Part shown: positions 33,308 through 42,953 of the stretch, one piece after another
How the letters are laid out: the number at the start of each line of letters is the position of its first letter
Numbering within the stretch: position 1 is the stretch's first letter
DNA from: Eubacterium_B sp034180045
Lineage (GTDB): Bacteria; Bacillota; Clostridia; Peptostreptococcales; Anaerovoracaceae
Assembly: GCA_034180045.1 (NCBI GenBank)
Contig: JAXFOY010000014.1
Location: forward strand, 1 to 51,857
Direction of reading: 5' to 3'
Length of the DNA: 51,857 nt
Translations under genes and position numbers: made by a program
The notes under the pieces: generated by a model
What the model saw: only the letters and a program-made list of their open reading frames with translations
Told to the model about the DNA's origin: nothing
The model's database searches: none

Positions 33308-36300
33308 TTATTTGCCTTCGCTTGCCAGCTTGCGATATTTCTCATAGCGTCTTTTTGATTCATTAATCGATCTTGTATATAGTTCTTCTGCACGCTCAGG
33401 GAAATTTATTTCAAGCGACGCATAGCGCCTTTCTCCCTTCATATATTCAATCATCTTTTCATAATCCGGCTCAGGTGAATCTAATTGAAACGGATTCTTG
33501 CCTTCTGCTTCAAGACGCGGATCATATCTATACAGGTGCCAATATCCGGACTCAACCGCTTTTTTCATTTCATCCTGGATGCATCCCATTCCTGCCTTTA
33601 TACCGTGCTCCAGGCATGGGCAATATGCGATAATAATTGACGGTCCCGGGTAGCTCTCCGCTTCTCTTATAGCCTTAAGAGTCTGCGCCTGATCGTAACC
33701 CATTGCAACTTGAGCTACATATATATATCCGTAATTCATAAAGATTGCGCCCATATCCTTCTTTGCTACCTGCTTACCGCCCGCAGCAAATTTTGCTACG
33801 GCAGATGTTGGAGTTGCTTTTGATGACTGTCCGCCGGTGTTGGAATACACCTCAGTGTCAAGAACCAGAAGATTAACATCTCTGTTTTGTGCAAGAACAT
33901 GGTCGATTCCGCCAAAGCCGATATCGTATGCCCAGCCGTCACCACCTATCGCCCATATTGATTTCTTTGATAGATATTCTCTGTTTTCGAGAACGTGCAC
34001 TACTTCCTCAGTCATCTCGGATTTCTCGAGAGCCGCAAGAAGATCATCCGTTAGTCTTCTGCTGTTATCTTTATCTTCCCAGCCGTCCAGATATGCCTTT
34101 ACCTCCTTGCATGCTATTCCGCTTTCGAGCAGTTTTTCAAGTCTGACAAAAAGCTCTTTTCTTATTGAATCCTGCGCATGGAAAAAGCCATAGGCAAATT
34201 CCGCATTATCTTCAAACAACGAGTGCTCCCATGCCGGACCAAAGCCCCTGCGGTCCTTGCAATAAGGCAGTATCGGAGCGCCTCCGCTGTATGCGGACGA
34301 ACATCCCGCCGCATTTCCTATGTACATGCGGTCACCAAACAACTGACTTACAAGTTTAAGGTATGTCGTTTCCGCACAACCCGCACAAGCCGCTGAGAAT
34401 TGAAAATACGGTTTAGCAAACTGCGTAAGCTTTACACTTGTATCACTTATTACATTTTTCTTAATGTATTTATCGTTCATCGCAACACGGTTAAATTTAT
34501 CCTGCTCGTGCTTCATTTCCTCAAATGCCGTCATCGTCAAAGCACCCTTTGCAGGACAGGCTGATATACAAACTCCGCATTCCAGACAGTCATAAGGTGA
34601 AACCTGTATGCGGAAGTTCAGCTTTCCTGCATCCTTTGGAAGCCCCTTTGCGATTGCTGTCTCAAAATCGTAAGAGAGTTCATTCAGTTCTTCATCGCTC
34701 AGCAGAACGGGTCTTATTGCGGCATGCGGACAGCTCGTTGAACAGCGGTTGCACTGAACGCATTTATCCTTATCCCACTTAGGAACCTTTGTTGCGACTC
34801 CGCGTTTAGCGTATGCCGAAGTACCGCTTTCCCATGTACCGTCTAAAACTCCATGCTTTTGGAACACCGATACGGGAAGCTTATCGCCTTTTTGCCTGTC
34901 CATTGGAATAACAATATCTCTGACAAATTCCGTAACTTCCGTTTCAGGCTCGTCACAATCGCAGGCAGATTTCCAGGCTTGCGGTATTTCTACACGCCTA
35001 ACTCCCTCAACACCTGCATCAACCGCCATATTATTCATATCAACCAACGCTTGTCCACCCTTTTTATAATATGACTTATGGTTGTTTTTCTTCATATCAT
35101 CTACTGCAAGTTCAATCGGAATTACAGCCGTAAGTCTAAAAAATGCCGCCTGCAATATTGAGTTAATTCTACTTCCGAGTCCGATTTCTCCTGCAAGTTT
35201 AGCCGCATCAACTATGTAAAGCTTTGCATTTTTATTTGCTAAATCCCTCTTCATCTTACCGGTCAGACGGTGTTCCAACTCATCAGGCTCCCAAGGGCAA
35301 TTTAATAAAAATATTCCGCCTTCTTTCAAATCCTCTGTAGTATCGTATTTTTTAACATATGTAGGCGCATGTACTCCGACAAAATCGGCGGATGAAACCA
35401 GGTACGTTGATTTAATCGGACTATCTCCAAAGCGAAGATGTGATTGTGTCAATCCGCCCGACTTCATTGAGTCGTATGAAAAATATGCCTGTGCATACTT
35501 ATTCCCGGCAATTCCAATCGTTGTTATCGCATTTTTATTTGCACCCACAGTTCCGTCTCCGCCAAGACCCCAAATTTTGCAAGAGATTTCACTGCGGTGT
35601 TTCAGGTCAATTTCTTTATAATCAAGTGAAGTATGTGTAACATCGTCGTTGATGCCTATAGTGAAATTATTTTTCGGATTGTCTTTCAACAAATTATCAA
35701 AAACTGCGGCAATTTGTCCCGGTGTTGTATCCTTTGATGAAAGCCCGTAGCGACCTCCAACGATTTTTATATCCGTTCTTCCGACCTGATTTAGCGCCGT
35801 ACAGACATCGAGATATACAGGTTCACCCACTGAGCCTGTCTCCTTTGAGCGATCGAGTACAGCTATTTTTTTGCATGACTTCGGTATTGCCCCTGCGAAA
35901 TGTTCGACGGAAAACGGCCTGAACAAGTGAATCTGAACCATTCCAACCTTACGTCCCATTGCGTTTAGATAGTCAACCGTTTCCTTTACGCTCTCAGAAG
36001 CGGAACACATAATCACAATAAGTTCTTCCGCATTACTATCTCCGTAATAATCAAACAGTTTATATTTTCTACCTGTAAGCTTTCCTATTTCATCCATATA
36101 ATGCTGAACTGTACCCGGTACATCTGCACTCTTCACATTGGCACCTTCTTTGCACTGGAAAAATATATCAGGATTTGTATTGTTTCCTCTGATGCTTGGA
36201 TGCTCAGGATTCAAAGACCTCGCGCGAAACGCCTTCAATGCATCCATGTCCATAAGCTTGCGAAGATCCTCATAGTCTATCGTTTCGATTCTTTGCATTT

Positions 36301-36838
36301 CATGTGAGGTTCTAAATCCATCAAAGCAGTGCATAAATGCATATTGATTTTTTAATGCCGAAAGATGTGCTACAGCTGCAAGGTCCATAGCCTCCTGCGG
36401 AGAGGACGACATCAGCATAGCATATCCCGTAGTGCGACAAGTCATAAAATCCGTGTGATCTCCGAATATCGAATGATGGTTTGATGTTACAACCCTTGAT
36501 GCTATATGCATCACATTAGGCAAAAACTGTCCTCCCATGGCATACATCGCAGGAATCATAAGCATCAAGCCTTGCGATGATGTAAAAGTGGTGGTTAGTG
36601 CCCCTGCCTGGAGTGAGCCGTGACATGTTCCTGCGGCACCCGCTTCCGACTGCATCTGAATAACATCTACAGTCGTTCCGAAAAGATTTTTTCTACCGTT
36701 TGCAGACCATTCATCAACTTTCTCCGCCATAGGCGAAGACGGTGTTATCGGGTAAATTGCCGCAACCTCCGTAAACGCGTATGCCACATGTGCCGCCGCG
36801 GTATTTCCATCCATAACAGCATATTTTTTTTCAGTCAT
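33308..36838 (-). CDS. nifJ: Pyruvate:ferredoxin (flavodoxin) oxidoreductase
   Basis: This 1176-residue single-chain PFOR oxidises pyruvate with CoA to acetyl-CoA and CO2, reducing ferredoxin. The chain shows the N-terminal domain with AYPITPSSPMAEKVDEW-type sequence (here IYPITPSS), the central ferredoxin domain with CVQCNRCSTSCP and CLECGVCISACP, a CAGC pair, and the C-terminal thiamine diphosphate-binding GGDGWAYDIGFGG with SNTGGQSSK. The start at 36838 has GGAGGGG upstream. It begins 12 bp after the HpcH/HpaI aldolase gene, whose expected product is pyruvate, so the two are functionally linked. Confidence 0.98.
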   Translation of the reverse strand: MTEKKYAVMDGNTAAAHVAYAFTEVAAIYPITPSSPMAEKVDEWSANGRKNLFGTTVDVIQMQSEAGAAGTCHGSLQAGALTTTFTSSQGLMLMIPAMYAMGGQFLPNVMHIASRVVTSNHHSIFGDHTDFMTCRTTGYAMLMSSSPQEAMDLAAVAHLSALKNQYAFMHCFDGFRTSHEMQRIETIDYEDLRKLMDMDALKAFRARSLNPEHPSIRGNNTNPDIFFQCKEGANVKSADVPGTVQHYMDEIGKLTGRKYKLFDYYGDSNAEELIVIMCSASESVKETVDYLNAMGRKVGMVQIHLFRPFSVEHFAGAIPKSCKKIAVLDRSKETGSVGEPVYLDVCTALNQVGRTDIKIVGGRYGLSSKDTTPGQIAAVFDNLLKDNPKNNFTIGINDDVTHTSLDYKEIDLKHRSEISCKIWGLGGDGTVGANKNAITTIGIAGNKYAQAYFSYDSMKSGGLTQSHLRFGDSPIKSTYLVSSADFVGVHAPTYVKKYDTTEDLKEGGIFLLNCPWEPDELEHRLTGKMKRDLANKNAKLYIVDAAKLAGEIGLGSRINSILQAAFFRLTAVIPIELAVDDMKKNNHKSYYKKGGQALVDMNNMAVDAGVEGVRRVEIPQAWKSACDCDEPETEVTEFVRDIVIPMDRQKGDKLPVSVFQKHGVLDGTWESGTSAYAKRGVATKVPKWDKDKCVQCNRCSTSCPHAAIRPVLLSDEELNELSYDFETAIAKGLPKDAGKLNFRIQVSPYDCLECGVCISACPAKGALTMTAFEEMKHEQDKFNRVAMNDKYIKKNVISDTSVKLTQFAKPYFQFSAACAGCAETTYLKLVSQLFGDRMYIGNAAGCSSAYSGGAPILPYCKDRRGFGPAWEHSLFEDNAEFAYGFFHAQDSIRKELFVRLEKLLESGIACKEVKAYLDGWEDKDNSRRLTDDLLAALEKSEMTEEVVHVLENREYLSKKSIWAIGGDGWAYDIGFGGIDHVLAQNRDVNLLVLDTEVYSNTGGQSSKATPTSAVAKFAAGGKQVAKKDMGAIFMNYGYIYVAQVAMGYDQAQTLKAIREAESYPGPSIIIAYCPCLEHGIKAGMGCIQDEMKKAVESGYWHLYRYDPRLEAEGKNPFQLDSPEPDYEKMIEYMKGERRYASLEINFPERAEELYTRSINESKRRYEKYRKLASEGK

Positions 36839-36850
36839 TTTCCCCTCCAT

Positions 36851-37642
36851 TTATCCTCTATATTTTTCAACATCAGCCTTTGCCGCCTGATAATAGGTAT
36901 CCGTATCGCATCCGTAGCCTATAAATGAAACTCCCATAGTTCTCAGTTCAACGGCTCTTTCGGCATTGTCCGCAAAGCAACCGACTTTAACGCCTTTTCT
37001 TTCTGCTTTAGCTACGATTTCTTTAATTTTTTCCTCTACTTTAGGATGTGTAACCTGCCCTATCAATCCTAATGAACTGGAAAGGTCATAAGGTCCGACA
37101 AATATTATGTCTATGCCTTCAACTTCAAGGATTTCGTCGATGTTTTCAAATGCTTTCTGACCTTCTGCCTGAATTATTACAACTGTATCCTGTGCTCTTG
37201 TAAAATATTCGGCTCCCGGTACATCTCCGTAGCCTGCCGCTCTTACAAATCTGCATGTACCGCGGGTTCCAAATGGTGCAAATTTTGCCGCAGCAACTGC
37301 ATACCGTGCCTGTTCAGCCGTATCTATCTGCGGAATTACAACTCCTCCCGCACCTACATCAAGTGCTCTGTCAATCCAAATATCGCTTCCTCTGGGCACT
37401 CTGACAATCGGCATAACCTTTGCCACATTCGCAGCTCTGATTAAATTCTGTAGATTTTCAAAAGTTCCCGGCCCATGTTCCATATCAAGAAGCACAAAGT
37501 CATATCCCGCATATCCGGCAGCTTCAACAAATGCCGGATCGGAAGTAATCATAAAGGGACCAAAGACCCCTCCGGGTTCATTCAGCGTTTTTCTAAAATC
37601 GTCTACCTGCTCCATCTGTGCCAAAAAATTTGCTCTGCTCAT
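36851..37642 (-). CDS. HpcH/HpaI family class II aldolase
   Basis: This 263-residue TIM-barrel aldolase belongs to the family that splits 4-hydroxy-2-oxo acids into pyruvate (or a related 2-oxo acid) and an aldehyde with a divalent metal. Marks are FVLLDMEHGPG with the catalytic His, PIVRVP with the pyruvate-binding Arg, FGTRGTCRFVRAAGYG, the metal Glu in IIQAEG and the metal Asp in IIFVGPYDLS. It lies 66 bp after an aminotransferase gene and 12 bp before nifJ. Transamination, aldol cleavage and pyruvate oxidation are thus encoded in order. The true aldol substrate is unknown. Confidence 0.92.
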   Translation of the reverse strand: MSRANFLAQMEQVDDFRKTLNEPGGVFGPFMITSDPAFVEAAGYAGYDFVLLDMEHGPGTFENLQNLIRAANVAKVMPIVRVPRGSDIWIDRALDVGAGGVVIPQIDTAEQARYAVAAAKFAPFGTRGTCRFVRAAGYGDVPGAEYFTRAQDTVVIIQAEGQKAFENIDEILEVEGIDIIFVGPYDLSSSLGLIGQVTHPKVEEKIKEIVAKAERKGVKVGCFADNAERAVELRTMGVSFIGYGCDTDTYYQAAKADVEKYRG

Positions 37643-37708
37643 CTTTTTCTCCCTTCAACTTTGTGATAAATTCGATTATAACTAAAATTCCGGAATCAAA
37701 TTGACATT

Positions 37709-38869
37709 TCACCTCATCAGTTCTTCTACAAACTCCTTTATTCGTAAAAGTCCTCTTTGAATATTTTCCTTGCTTGTAGCATATGAAAGCCTTATATAGC
37801 CTTCACCTCCTTCACCGAAACCGCTGCCCGGAACAACTACAACCTGTTTTTCTTTCAGCAATCTTATGGCAAAATCACGGGACGAAAGTCCCGTCGCCTT
37901 GATATTAGGAAACACATAGAAAGCTCCGCTCGGTGACTTGCAGCTAATTCCGTCTATTGAGTTAAGCAGCTTAGTTATCAGTTCCCTCCGCGATGCATAT
38001 TCCTGCTTCATTTGCAAGATATATTCTTTGTCTCCTGTCAAAGCCGCGATACCCCCCCACTGTGTACCTTCATTTACAGAAGACAGTACGTTCTCAAGCA
38101 GCTTTGTCATAACAGTAATCACATCATGCGGCGCCGCTGCATATGCGAGTCTTAACCCTGTCATGGCATAGGTTTTTGAGAATCCGTCAACGATAATGGT
38201 TCTCTCCTTCATACCCTCCAATTCAGCGATACTGGTATATGGCTCATCCGTCCATAAAAGTTCTCTGTATATTTCGTCAGTCAAAATATACAGGTCCTCT
38301 TCCCTTGCAAGTTTCGCAATCTCCTCAAGCAAACTTCTTCCTGCAACACCTCCGGTTGGATTAGACGGAGAGTTTAACAGTATCAATTTGGTTTTATCCG
38401 TAATAGAGGCCCTCAAATCCGAAACATCATACATAAATCCGTTTTCCTCTTTTACCTTAACCGGAACGGGAACCGCACCGAGTTGCAGAAATAATCCCTT
38501 GTAATTAGCCCATCCCGGGTCGGGAATCAAAACCTCATCACCTATATCAAGTACTGCCGTAGCCGCGATATTCAGCAGGCTTATTGCACCGGCTCCGACT
38601 ATAATTTCATCAGATTCATAAAAAAGCCCTCTTTGCTTATATGAATCCGAAATCGCCTGTTTCAGTTCCGGAATTCCCGAATTAGGTGTATAATGTGTTT
38701 CTCCTCTGTGAAGTGAATCTACAATAGCATCAATCACGTGCAAAGGTGCCGTAAAATCCGGCTCCCCAAGAGCAAAACTGATGACGTCCTGCATTCCGTC
38801 CTGCATAGCAAACATTTCCCTTATTACCGATCCCGGAGTTGCCTTACTTTTTTCCGATATAAATGTCAC
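37709..38869 (-). CDS. Class I/II pyridoxal-phosphate aminotransferase (second copy)
   Basis: This 386-residue paralogue of the aminotransferase at 29369 has FALGEPDFTAP, NSPSNPTGGVAG, TDEIYRELLW, the PLP lysine in VDGFSKTYAMTG and the C-terminal RLSYATS. I set a GTG start at 38869 because AGGAGGG lies six bases upstream. The longer frame begins at a TTG before this site. With that start both copies have the same length. It is 102 bp after the symporter gene and leads the enzyme genes of the series. It probably makes the 2-oxo acid cleaved by the next enzyme (inference). Confidence 0.92.
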   Translation of the reverse strand: MTFISEKSKATPGSVIREMFAMQDGMQDVISFALGEPDFTAPLHVIDAIVDSLHRGETHYTPNSGIPELKQAISDSYKQRGLFYESDEIIVGAGAISLLNIAATAVLDIGDEVLIPDPGWANYKGLFLQLGAVPVPVKVKEENGFMYDVSDLRASITDKTKLILLNSPSNPTGGVAGRSLLEEIAKLAREEDLYILTDEIYRELLWTDEPYTSIAELEGMKERTIIVDGFSKTYAMTGLRLAYAAAPHDVITVMTKLLENVLSSVNEGTQWGGIAALTGDKEYILQMKQEYASRRELITKLLNSIDGISCKSPSGAFYVFPNIKATGLSSRDFAIRLLKEKQVVVVPGSGFGEGGEGYIRLSYATSKENIQRGLLRIKEFVEELMR

Positions 38870-38971
38870 TTTTTCCCTCCTAACCAAAAGGTTAACATAT
38901 TATAGCTGACCACATATGTTAATAAAATTAAACTTCTCCATCAAAACTTTTTATATGTTCTATGTTAAATA

Positions 38972-40207
38972 CTACGAATTGAATTTTTCTCTGTCCAAGG
39001 TTCCCATTCTTGATGCGATTACTACCATACCTGCGTTATCACCTGTTACATTAAGAGTGGTTGCCGCCATATCCAATAATACATAGACTCCTGCCACCAT
39101 GGCTGTAACCTCGGCATTTGGAAGCCCCATTGTTGCAAGACAAATAGAACACATTACGATGCCGCCTCCCGGCACACCCGCCGCTCCTGCGGAACATACT
39201 ATGCATAGAGCCACAAGGAAAATAAATTGTATAGGTGAGAAGTTTACACCAAAAGCATTCGCTGCAAATATAGTGTAGATGGTATATTCAATTGCCGCGC
39301 CGTCCATATTTATTGTTGCTGCCGGTGCTGCACAAAGATTTATAATCTCATCGTCTACCCCGTTATTTTCTTTAGCGCATTTCATTGTCACAGGCAAGGT
39401 TGCCGCACTCGACTGAGTTGAAAATGCCATCAAAATAGCGGGAAGTACATTTTTGAAAAATTTGAACGGATTAACTTTGGCAAAAATCTTCAAAATCAAA
39501 GGAAGTACAATCAGAACATGTACAAGGGATGCGCCCCAAAGAGTTACCACCATGGTGAAAATGTTTTTCAGATTTTCCAGCCCCGTTGTACCCACAAGAT
39601 TCGCGATAAGAGCAAATACACCTATCGGTGCAACTTTCATTACGATTGCTACCATTGCATTCATAATGTCGTTACAGCCGTTTACTATCTTTGATACGAA
39701 ATCCACTTCGGGATTCTGAGATTTTAACAGTGTTATTACCGTGCCGAAGAAAATGGCGAAAACTATAATTTGAATCAGAGTTCCCGTTGACAAGGATTCA
39801 AAAATATTTGCCGGAACCCAGTTAACAAAGGTTTCAACCATGTTAACGCCTTCCTGATTTGTCTTATCTACGGTTTCTTTAAGAATTAAACCATGACCCA
39901 CACCTGTAAGTTTTGCCGCCATTGTTCCAAGAATTCCGGCAATCGCCGTCGTGCAGAAAGCATATGCCAGGAAAGTTCCGCCTATTTTTCTCAGTTTTCC
40001 TATGCTTGCCACATTAGCCACACCGGAAATTATGCTAAATAACACCAGCGGATATACGCACATCTTCAAGAGTCTTATGAAAATAGTACCTATAAATCCG
40101 ATATAGCTGCAATAATCCTTGAAAATAAAGCCTGCTATCACGCCGAGCGCAAGAGCAATCGCAAGTTGAAGCGGTAAGCCCATCTTCTTTTTTTCTGAAA
40201 TTGACAT
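38972..40207 (-). CDS. Dicarboxylate/amino acid:cation symporter (DAACS family)
   Basis: This 411-residue membrane transporter is of the GltP/DctA fold. The first re-entrant hairpin shows FSTQSSAATLPVT, followed by CAKENNGVDDE. Transmembrane segment 7 has NMDGAAIEYTIYTIF in place of the usual NMDGT. The second hairpin region ends in TTLNVTGDNAGMVV with the substrate-binding Asp and Asn. Typical substrates are glutamate, aspartate, C4-dicarboxylates, serine or threonine with Na+ or H+. It heads the catabolic series and is divergent from a LysR gene. AAAGGAG precedes the ATG. Confidence 0.94.
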   Translation of the reverse strand: MSISEKKKMGLPLQLAIALALGVIAGFIFKDYCSYIGFIGTIFIRLLKMCVYPLVLFSIISGVANVASIGKLRKIGGTFLAYAFCTTAIAGILGTMAAKLTGVGHGLILKETVDKTNQEGVNMVETFVNWVPANIFESLSTGTLIQIIVFAIFFGTVITLLKSQNPEVDFVSKIVNGCNDIMNAMVAIVMKVAPIGVFALIANLVGTTGLENLKNIFTMVVTLWGASLVHVLIVLPLILKIFAKVNPFKFFKNVLPAILMAFSTQSSAATLPVTMKCAKENNGVDDEIINLCAAPAATINMDGAAIEYTIYTIFAANAFGVNFSPIQFIFLVALCIVCSAGAAGVPGGGIVMCSICLATMGLPNAEVTAMVAGVYVLLDMAATTLNVTGDNAGMVVIASRMGTLDREKFNS

Positions 40208-40274
40208 ACTTTTACTCCTTTCAAATCAAAGTATTATTTTGCTATAATAATAATCTTCTAACTCTTCTGTGTAA

Positions 40275-40291
40275 ATTGACCGTTTTTCAAT
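40275..40291. promoter_or_regulatory. Candidate LysR-type operator between symporter and LysR genes
   Basis: ATTG-N9-CAAT forms a dyad with the T-N11-A spacing of LysR-family boxes, about 70 bp before the symporter start. A TTCAATAT half-site is repeated about 25 bp further on. An extended -10 TGCTATACT (40366-40374) serves the LysR gene. Confidence 0.45.
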
Positions 40292-40421
40292 ATGCATTAA
40301 AAAAAATTCAATATATTATTCGTAAAATGTGTTAGTTAAATTAGTGAAATCAGGGGAAAATTTTGCTATACTTTTGTTAGTAATCGCCTACTTCTCCCTT
40401 TTACCTATGCGAGGTGCAGAT

Positions 40422-41324
40422 ATGACTTTATCGGATTATATAACCTTTGTGGAAGTTGCTAAGTCGAGCAGTCTTACACTTGCAGCGGAAAGTCTTCATC
40501 TTACGACATCCGCGGTGAGTCATGCTATTTCAAGAATGGAAAACGAGTTCGGATTTCCTCTTTTCAGTCGAACAAATCGAAAAGTAAGGCTTACGCTATA
40601 CGGCAAAACGCTGCTGCCTTTTGCCGAGGATATTTTGAGTGAAAACAAAAAATTTATGGAACAGGTTGATCTGTTTCAGGGACTTAAATCCGGCATAGTA
40701 AGAATTGGAACCATCAGCAGCATATGTATTAATTGGCTTCCGGAAATCATAAATAACTTCAGAAAAAAATACCCCGACGTTGAAATTCAACTACGCGCCG
40801 GGGCATGTAACAGTGAGATATTAAATTGGCTGCTTGATAATGAGATTGATATAGGTATCGGCACTACCGATCCCGCGCCGGGGCTTATATTTGAAACACT
40901 TCATGAAGATGAGATGGTAGTTATCACACCTCCTGACTGTAAGACTGATAACGGATATATATCTGCAAGCGAACTCAAAAGCATGCCGCTCCTTATGCAG
41001 GAGCCACCATACAACGAGGAAGTCGTCAAAATCTTGAATAAGCTGAAAATAAGCATGAAATCTACTATTACCGGCTATGACGATCACACCTTGGTCTCTA
41101 TGGCTGAGGGTGGTATGGGCTGCTGTATTTTCGGAAAGTTGGTCATGAGAAGAACCAGCGCTTCCGTTGCGGTACATTCCTTTAATCCGAAGATATATAG
41201 AAATATTTCTCTTATAGTAAAATCCGGCATAATACAATCTGAGGCGGTTGTTACCATGTGTAAGTGCATAAAAAGATATGCGAGCAATTTCCCTGTCGAC
41301 TACGAGCTCACTCTCCTGAAATAG
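40422..41324 (+). CDS. LysR-family transcriptional regulator
   Basis: This 300-residue regulator has an N-terminal winged helix-turn-helix (SLTLAAESLHLTTSAVSHAI and FSRTNRKVRLT) and a C-terminal periplasmic-binding-like effector domain with IGIGTTDPAPGL. I placed the start at 40422 because GAGGTG lies upstream and family homology begins there. An open upstream extension contains a spurious hydrophobic stretch. It is divergent from the symporter gene and most likely controls it and the catabolic series. It converges with the aldehyde dehydrogenase gene, with only two bp between stop codons and no terminator. Confidence 0.95.
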   Translation: MTLSDYITFVEVAKSSSLTLAAESLHLTTSAVSHAISRMENEFGFPLFSRTNRKVRLTLYGKTLLPFAEDILSENKKFMEQVDLFQGLKSGIVRIGTISSICINWLPEIINNFRKKYPDVEIQLRAGACNSEILNWLLDNEIDIGIGTTDPAPGLIFETLHEDEMVVITPPDCKTDNGYISASELKSMPLLMQEPPYNEEVVKILNKLKISMKSTITGYDDHTLVSMAEGGMGCCIFGKLVMRRTSASVAVHSFNPKIYRNISLIVKSGIIQSEAVVTMCKCIKRYASNFPVDYELTLLK

Positions 41325-41326
41325 CA

Positions 41327-42721
41327 CTACTTGAACAGTTTGCGCAGAAAATCAAAGTTCTTCTGGTTATACGGCGGCAATATTTGCTTTATATTGCGAT
41401 TCATTTTATTCCTATACACGCCGCGCCTGTGCGAAAAGGCTTCAATGCTGTATTTTCCATGATATTCACCTAGTCCTGACTGCCCTACACCTCCAAAAGG
41501 CAAGCTGTGTATTGACACATGCTTTATCGTATCGTTTATGCTGATATTTCCGCATGAGATTCCTTTTTTCAAAGATTCAACAAAATCTTTGTCCCTGGAA
41601 AATATATACATAGCAAGAGGTTTTTCAAAAATTCGCACAGAAGCAATCGCTTCATCCAAATTATCAAAGCTGATAATCGGAAGGAGCGGTCCGAAGATTT
41701 CATCCTGCATAACTGCACTTTCTCTGCCATCGCCACTCAAATCAAAGAGCGTAGGCTCTATAAATCTTTCCTCAATATCAAAGCCGCCACCGAACACGAT
41801 AAGTTCTCTATCCGCCTCGATTATGTCGGCAAGTCTCCTCGCCTGCTTCTTATTTATTATGCGCCCATAATCAGGGTTTTCCTTTATATTTTCTCCATAA
41901 AACTCTTTTATCGCGCGAGAAAGTTCCTCTATAAGTCTATTCTTTTGTTCACGTTTAACCATTACATAATCCGGCGCAATGCAGGTTTGACCGTTATTCA
42001 GCAGTTTTCCCCATATTATACGTCTTGCAGCAAGCTTAATATCAAAGCTGTCATCGACAAACACGGGACTTTTTCCTCCGAGTTCAAGCGTAAGAGGGGT
42101 TAGATTCTTTGCTGCCGCCGCCATAACGACTTTTCCAACCCGCACACTTCCGGTAAAAAATATGTAATCAAAGCGCAGATTCAGCAGCTTCGTAATAACA
42201 TCCGCTCCGCCTGTAACAGTTGCTATATATTTTTCATCAAAAGCCTCTCTTATAATATCTACTATCACTTTTTCGGTTGCTTCCGCCATTTCGCTCGGTT
42301 TTATAACAACGGTATTGCCCGAAGCCATCGCTCCAATCAAAGGCTCCATCGCCAGTTGAAAAGGATAATTAAACGGCACTATTATCAAAACGCACCCATA
42401 AGGCTCGTATTCAACATAACTTTCTCCGTACTGAAATATAGGAGTCATTACCGACTTTTTTCTTGTCCACTTTGCAAGTTTTTTTATAAAAAGGTCAATG
42501 CTTCCGTAAATATTTCCAATCTCGGTTAGAAAACTCTCTTGCCCTGCTTTTCCAAGATCTTTCTCCAATGCAAACATTATTTTTTCTTCATGCTTTTTTA
42601 TAGCTTTTTTCAGCTTCTTTAACTCTGCAATTCTAAAATCAATAGATTTGGTTTGTCCCGTATAGAAATAGTCCTTCTGATTCTTCAATAAATCTTCCGC
42701 CATAAATACTTTTTCATTCAT
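41327..42721 (-). CDS. Aldehyde dehydrogenase family protein (class 3-like)
   Basis: This 464-residue NAD(P)-dependent aldehyde dehydrogenase has IIVPFNYPFQLAMEPL, FTGSVRVGKVVM, the catalytic Glu in LELGGKSPVFV, the catalytic Cys in NNGQTCIAPDY and EIFGPLLPI. The C-terminus extends about 40 basic residues past SFGGVGQSGLGEYHG-type sequence, as in class 3 fatty-aldehyde and coniferyl-aldehyde dehydrogenases. It could oxidise the aldehyde released by the nearby aldolase or a semialdehyde, but this is inference. The ribosome binding site is weak. It lies downstream of nhaC on the same strand, after a 232-bp gap. Confidence 0.92.
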   Translation of the reverse strand: MNEKVFMAEDLLKNQKDYFYTGQTKSIDFRIAELKKLKKAIKKHEEKIMFALEKDLGKAGQESFLTEIGNIYGSIDLFIKKLAKWTRKKSVMTPIFQYGESYVEYEPYGCVLIIVPFNYPFQLAMEPLIGAMASGNTVVIKPSEMAEATEKVIVDIIREAFDEKYIATVTGGADVITKLLNLRFDYIFFTGSVRVGKVVMAAAAKNLTPLTLELGGKSPVFVDDSFDIKLAARRIIWGKLLNNGQTCIAPDYVMVKREQKNRLIEELSRAIKEFYGENIKENPDYGRIINKKQARRLADIIEADRELIVFGGGFDIEERFIEPTLFDLSGDGRESAVMQDEIFGPLLPIISFDNLDEAIASVRIFEKPLAMYIFSRDKDFVESLKKGISCGNISINDTIKHVSIHSLPFGGVGQSGLGEYHGKYSIEAFSHRRGVYRNKMNRNIKQILPPYNQKNFDFLRKLFK

Positions 42722-42797
42722 AACACATACACCATCCTACGCAATATATTCGCTTTGCTATCTGTGACGATTAAACGTCGTGTCTACTTATTTAATT

Positions 42798-42953
42798 CTA
42801 ATCGTCTGCGCGGTAAATGTCCATATAATCAAGAAAACCCTGTCTATGCGACAAGGCTTCCTTAATTACTTTTATAGTATCTCCTATTTTTACATCTTCA
42901 TTTGCAAGACCTTTTGCCCAAACTTTCAAGCCGCCGTCTAAGCAAATAACTAT
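42798..42953 (-). CDS. Open frame continuing in phase after the nhaC stop codon
   Basis: Directly after the nhaC TAA the same frame stays open for 51 codons, starting IVICLDGGLKVWAKG and ending YMDIYRADD before a TAG. The composition is coding-like (Lys, Asp, Gly and hydrophobic residues in a regular mix). It has no ATG near its front; the first plausible start is an internal TTG at LKVWAKG with a poor ribosome binding site. It may be a remnant of a decayed gene, a readthrough extension or chance. I do not recognise the sequence. Confidence 0.35.
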   Translation of the reverse strand: MVICLDGGLKVWAKGLANEDVKIGDTIKVIKEALSHRQGFLDYMDIYRADD

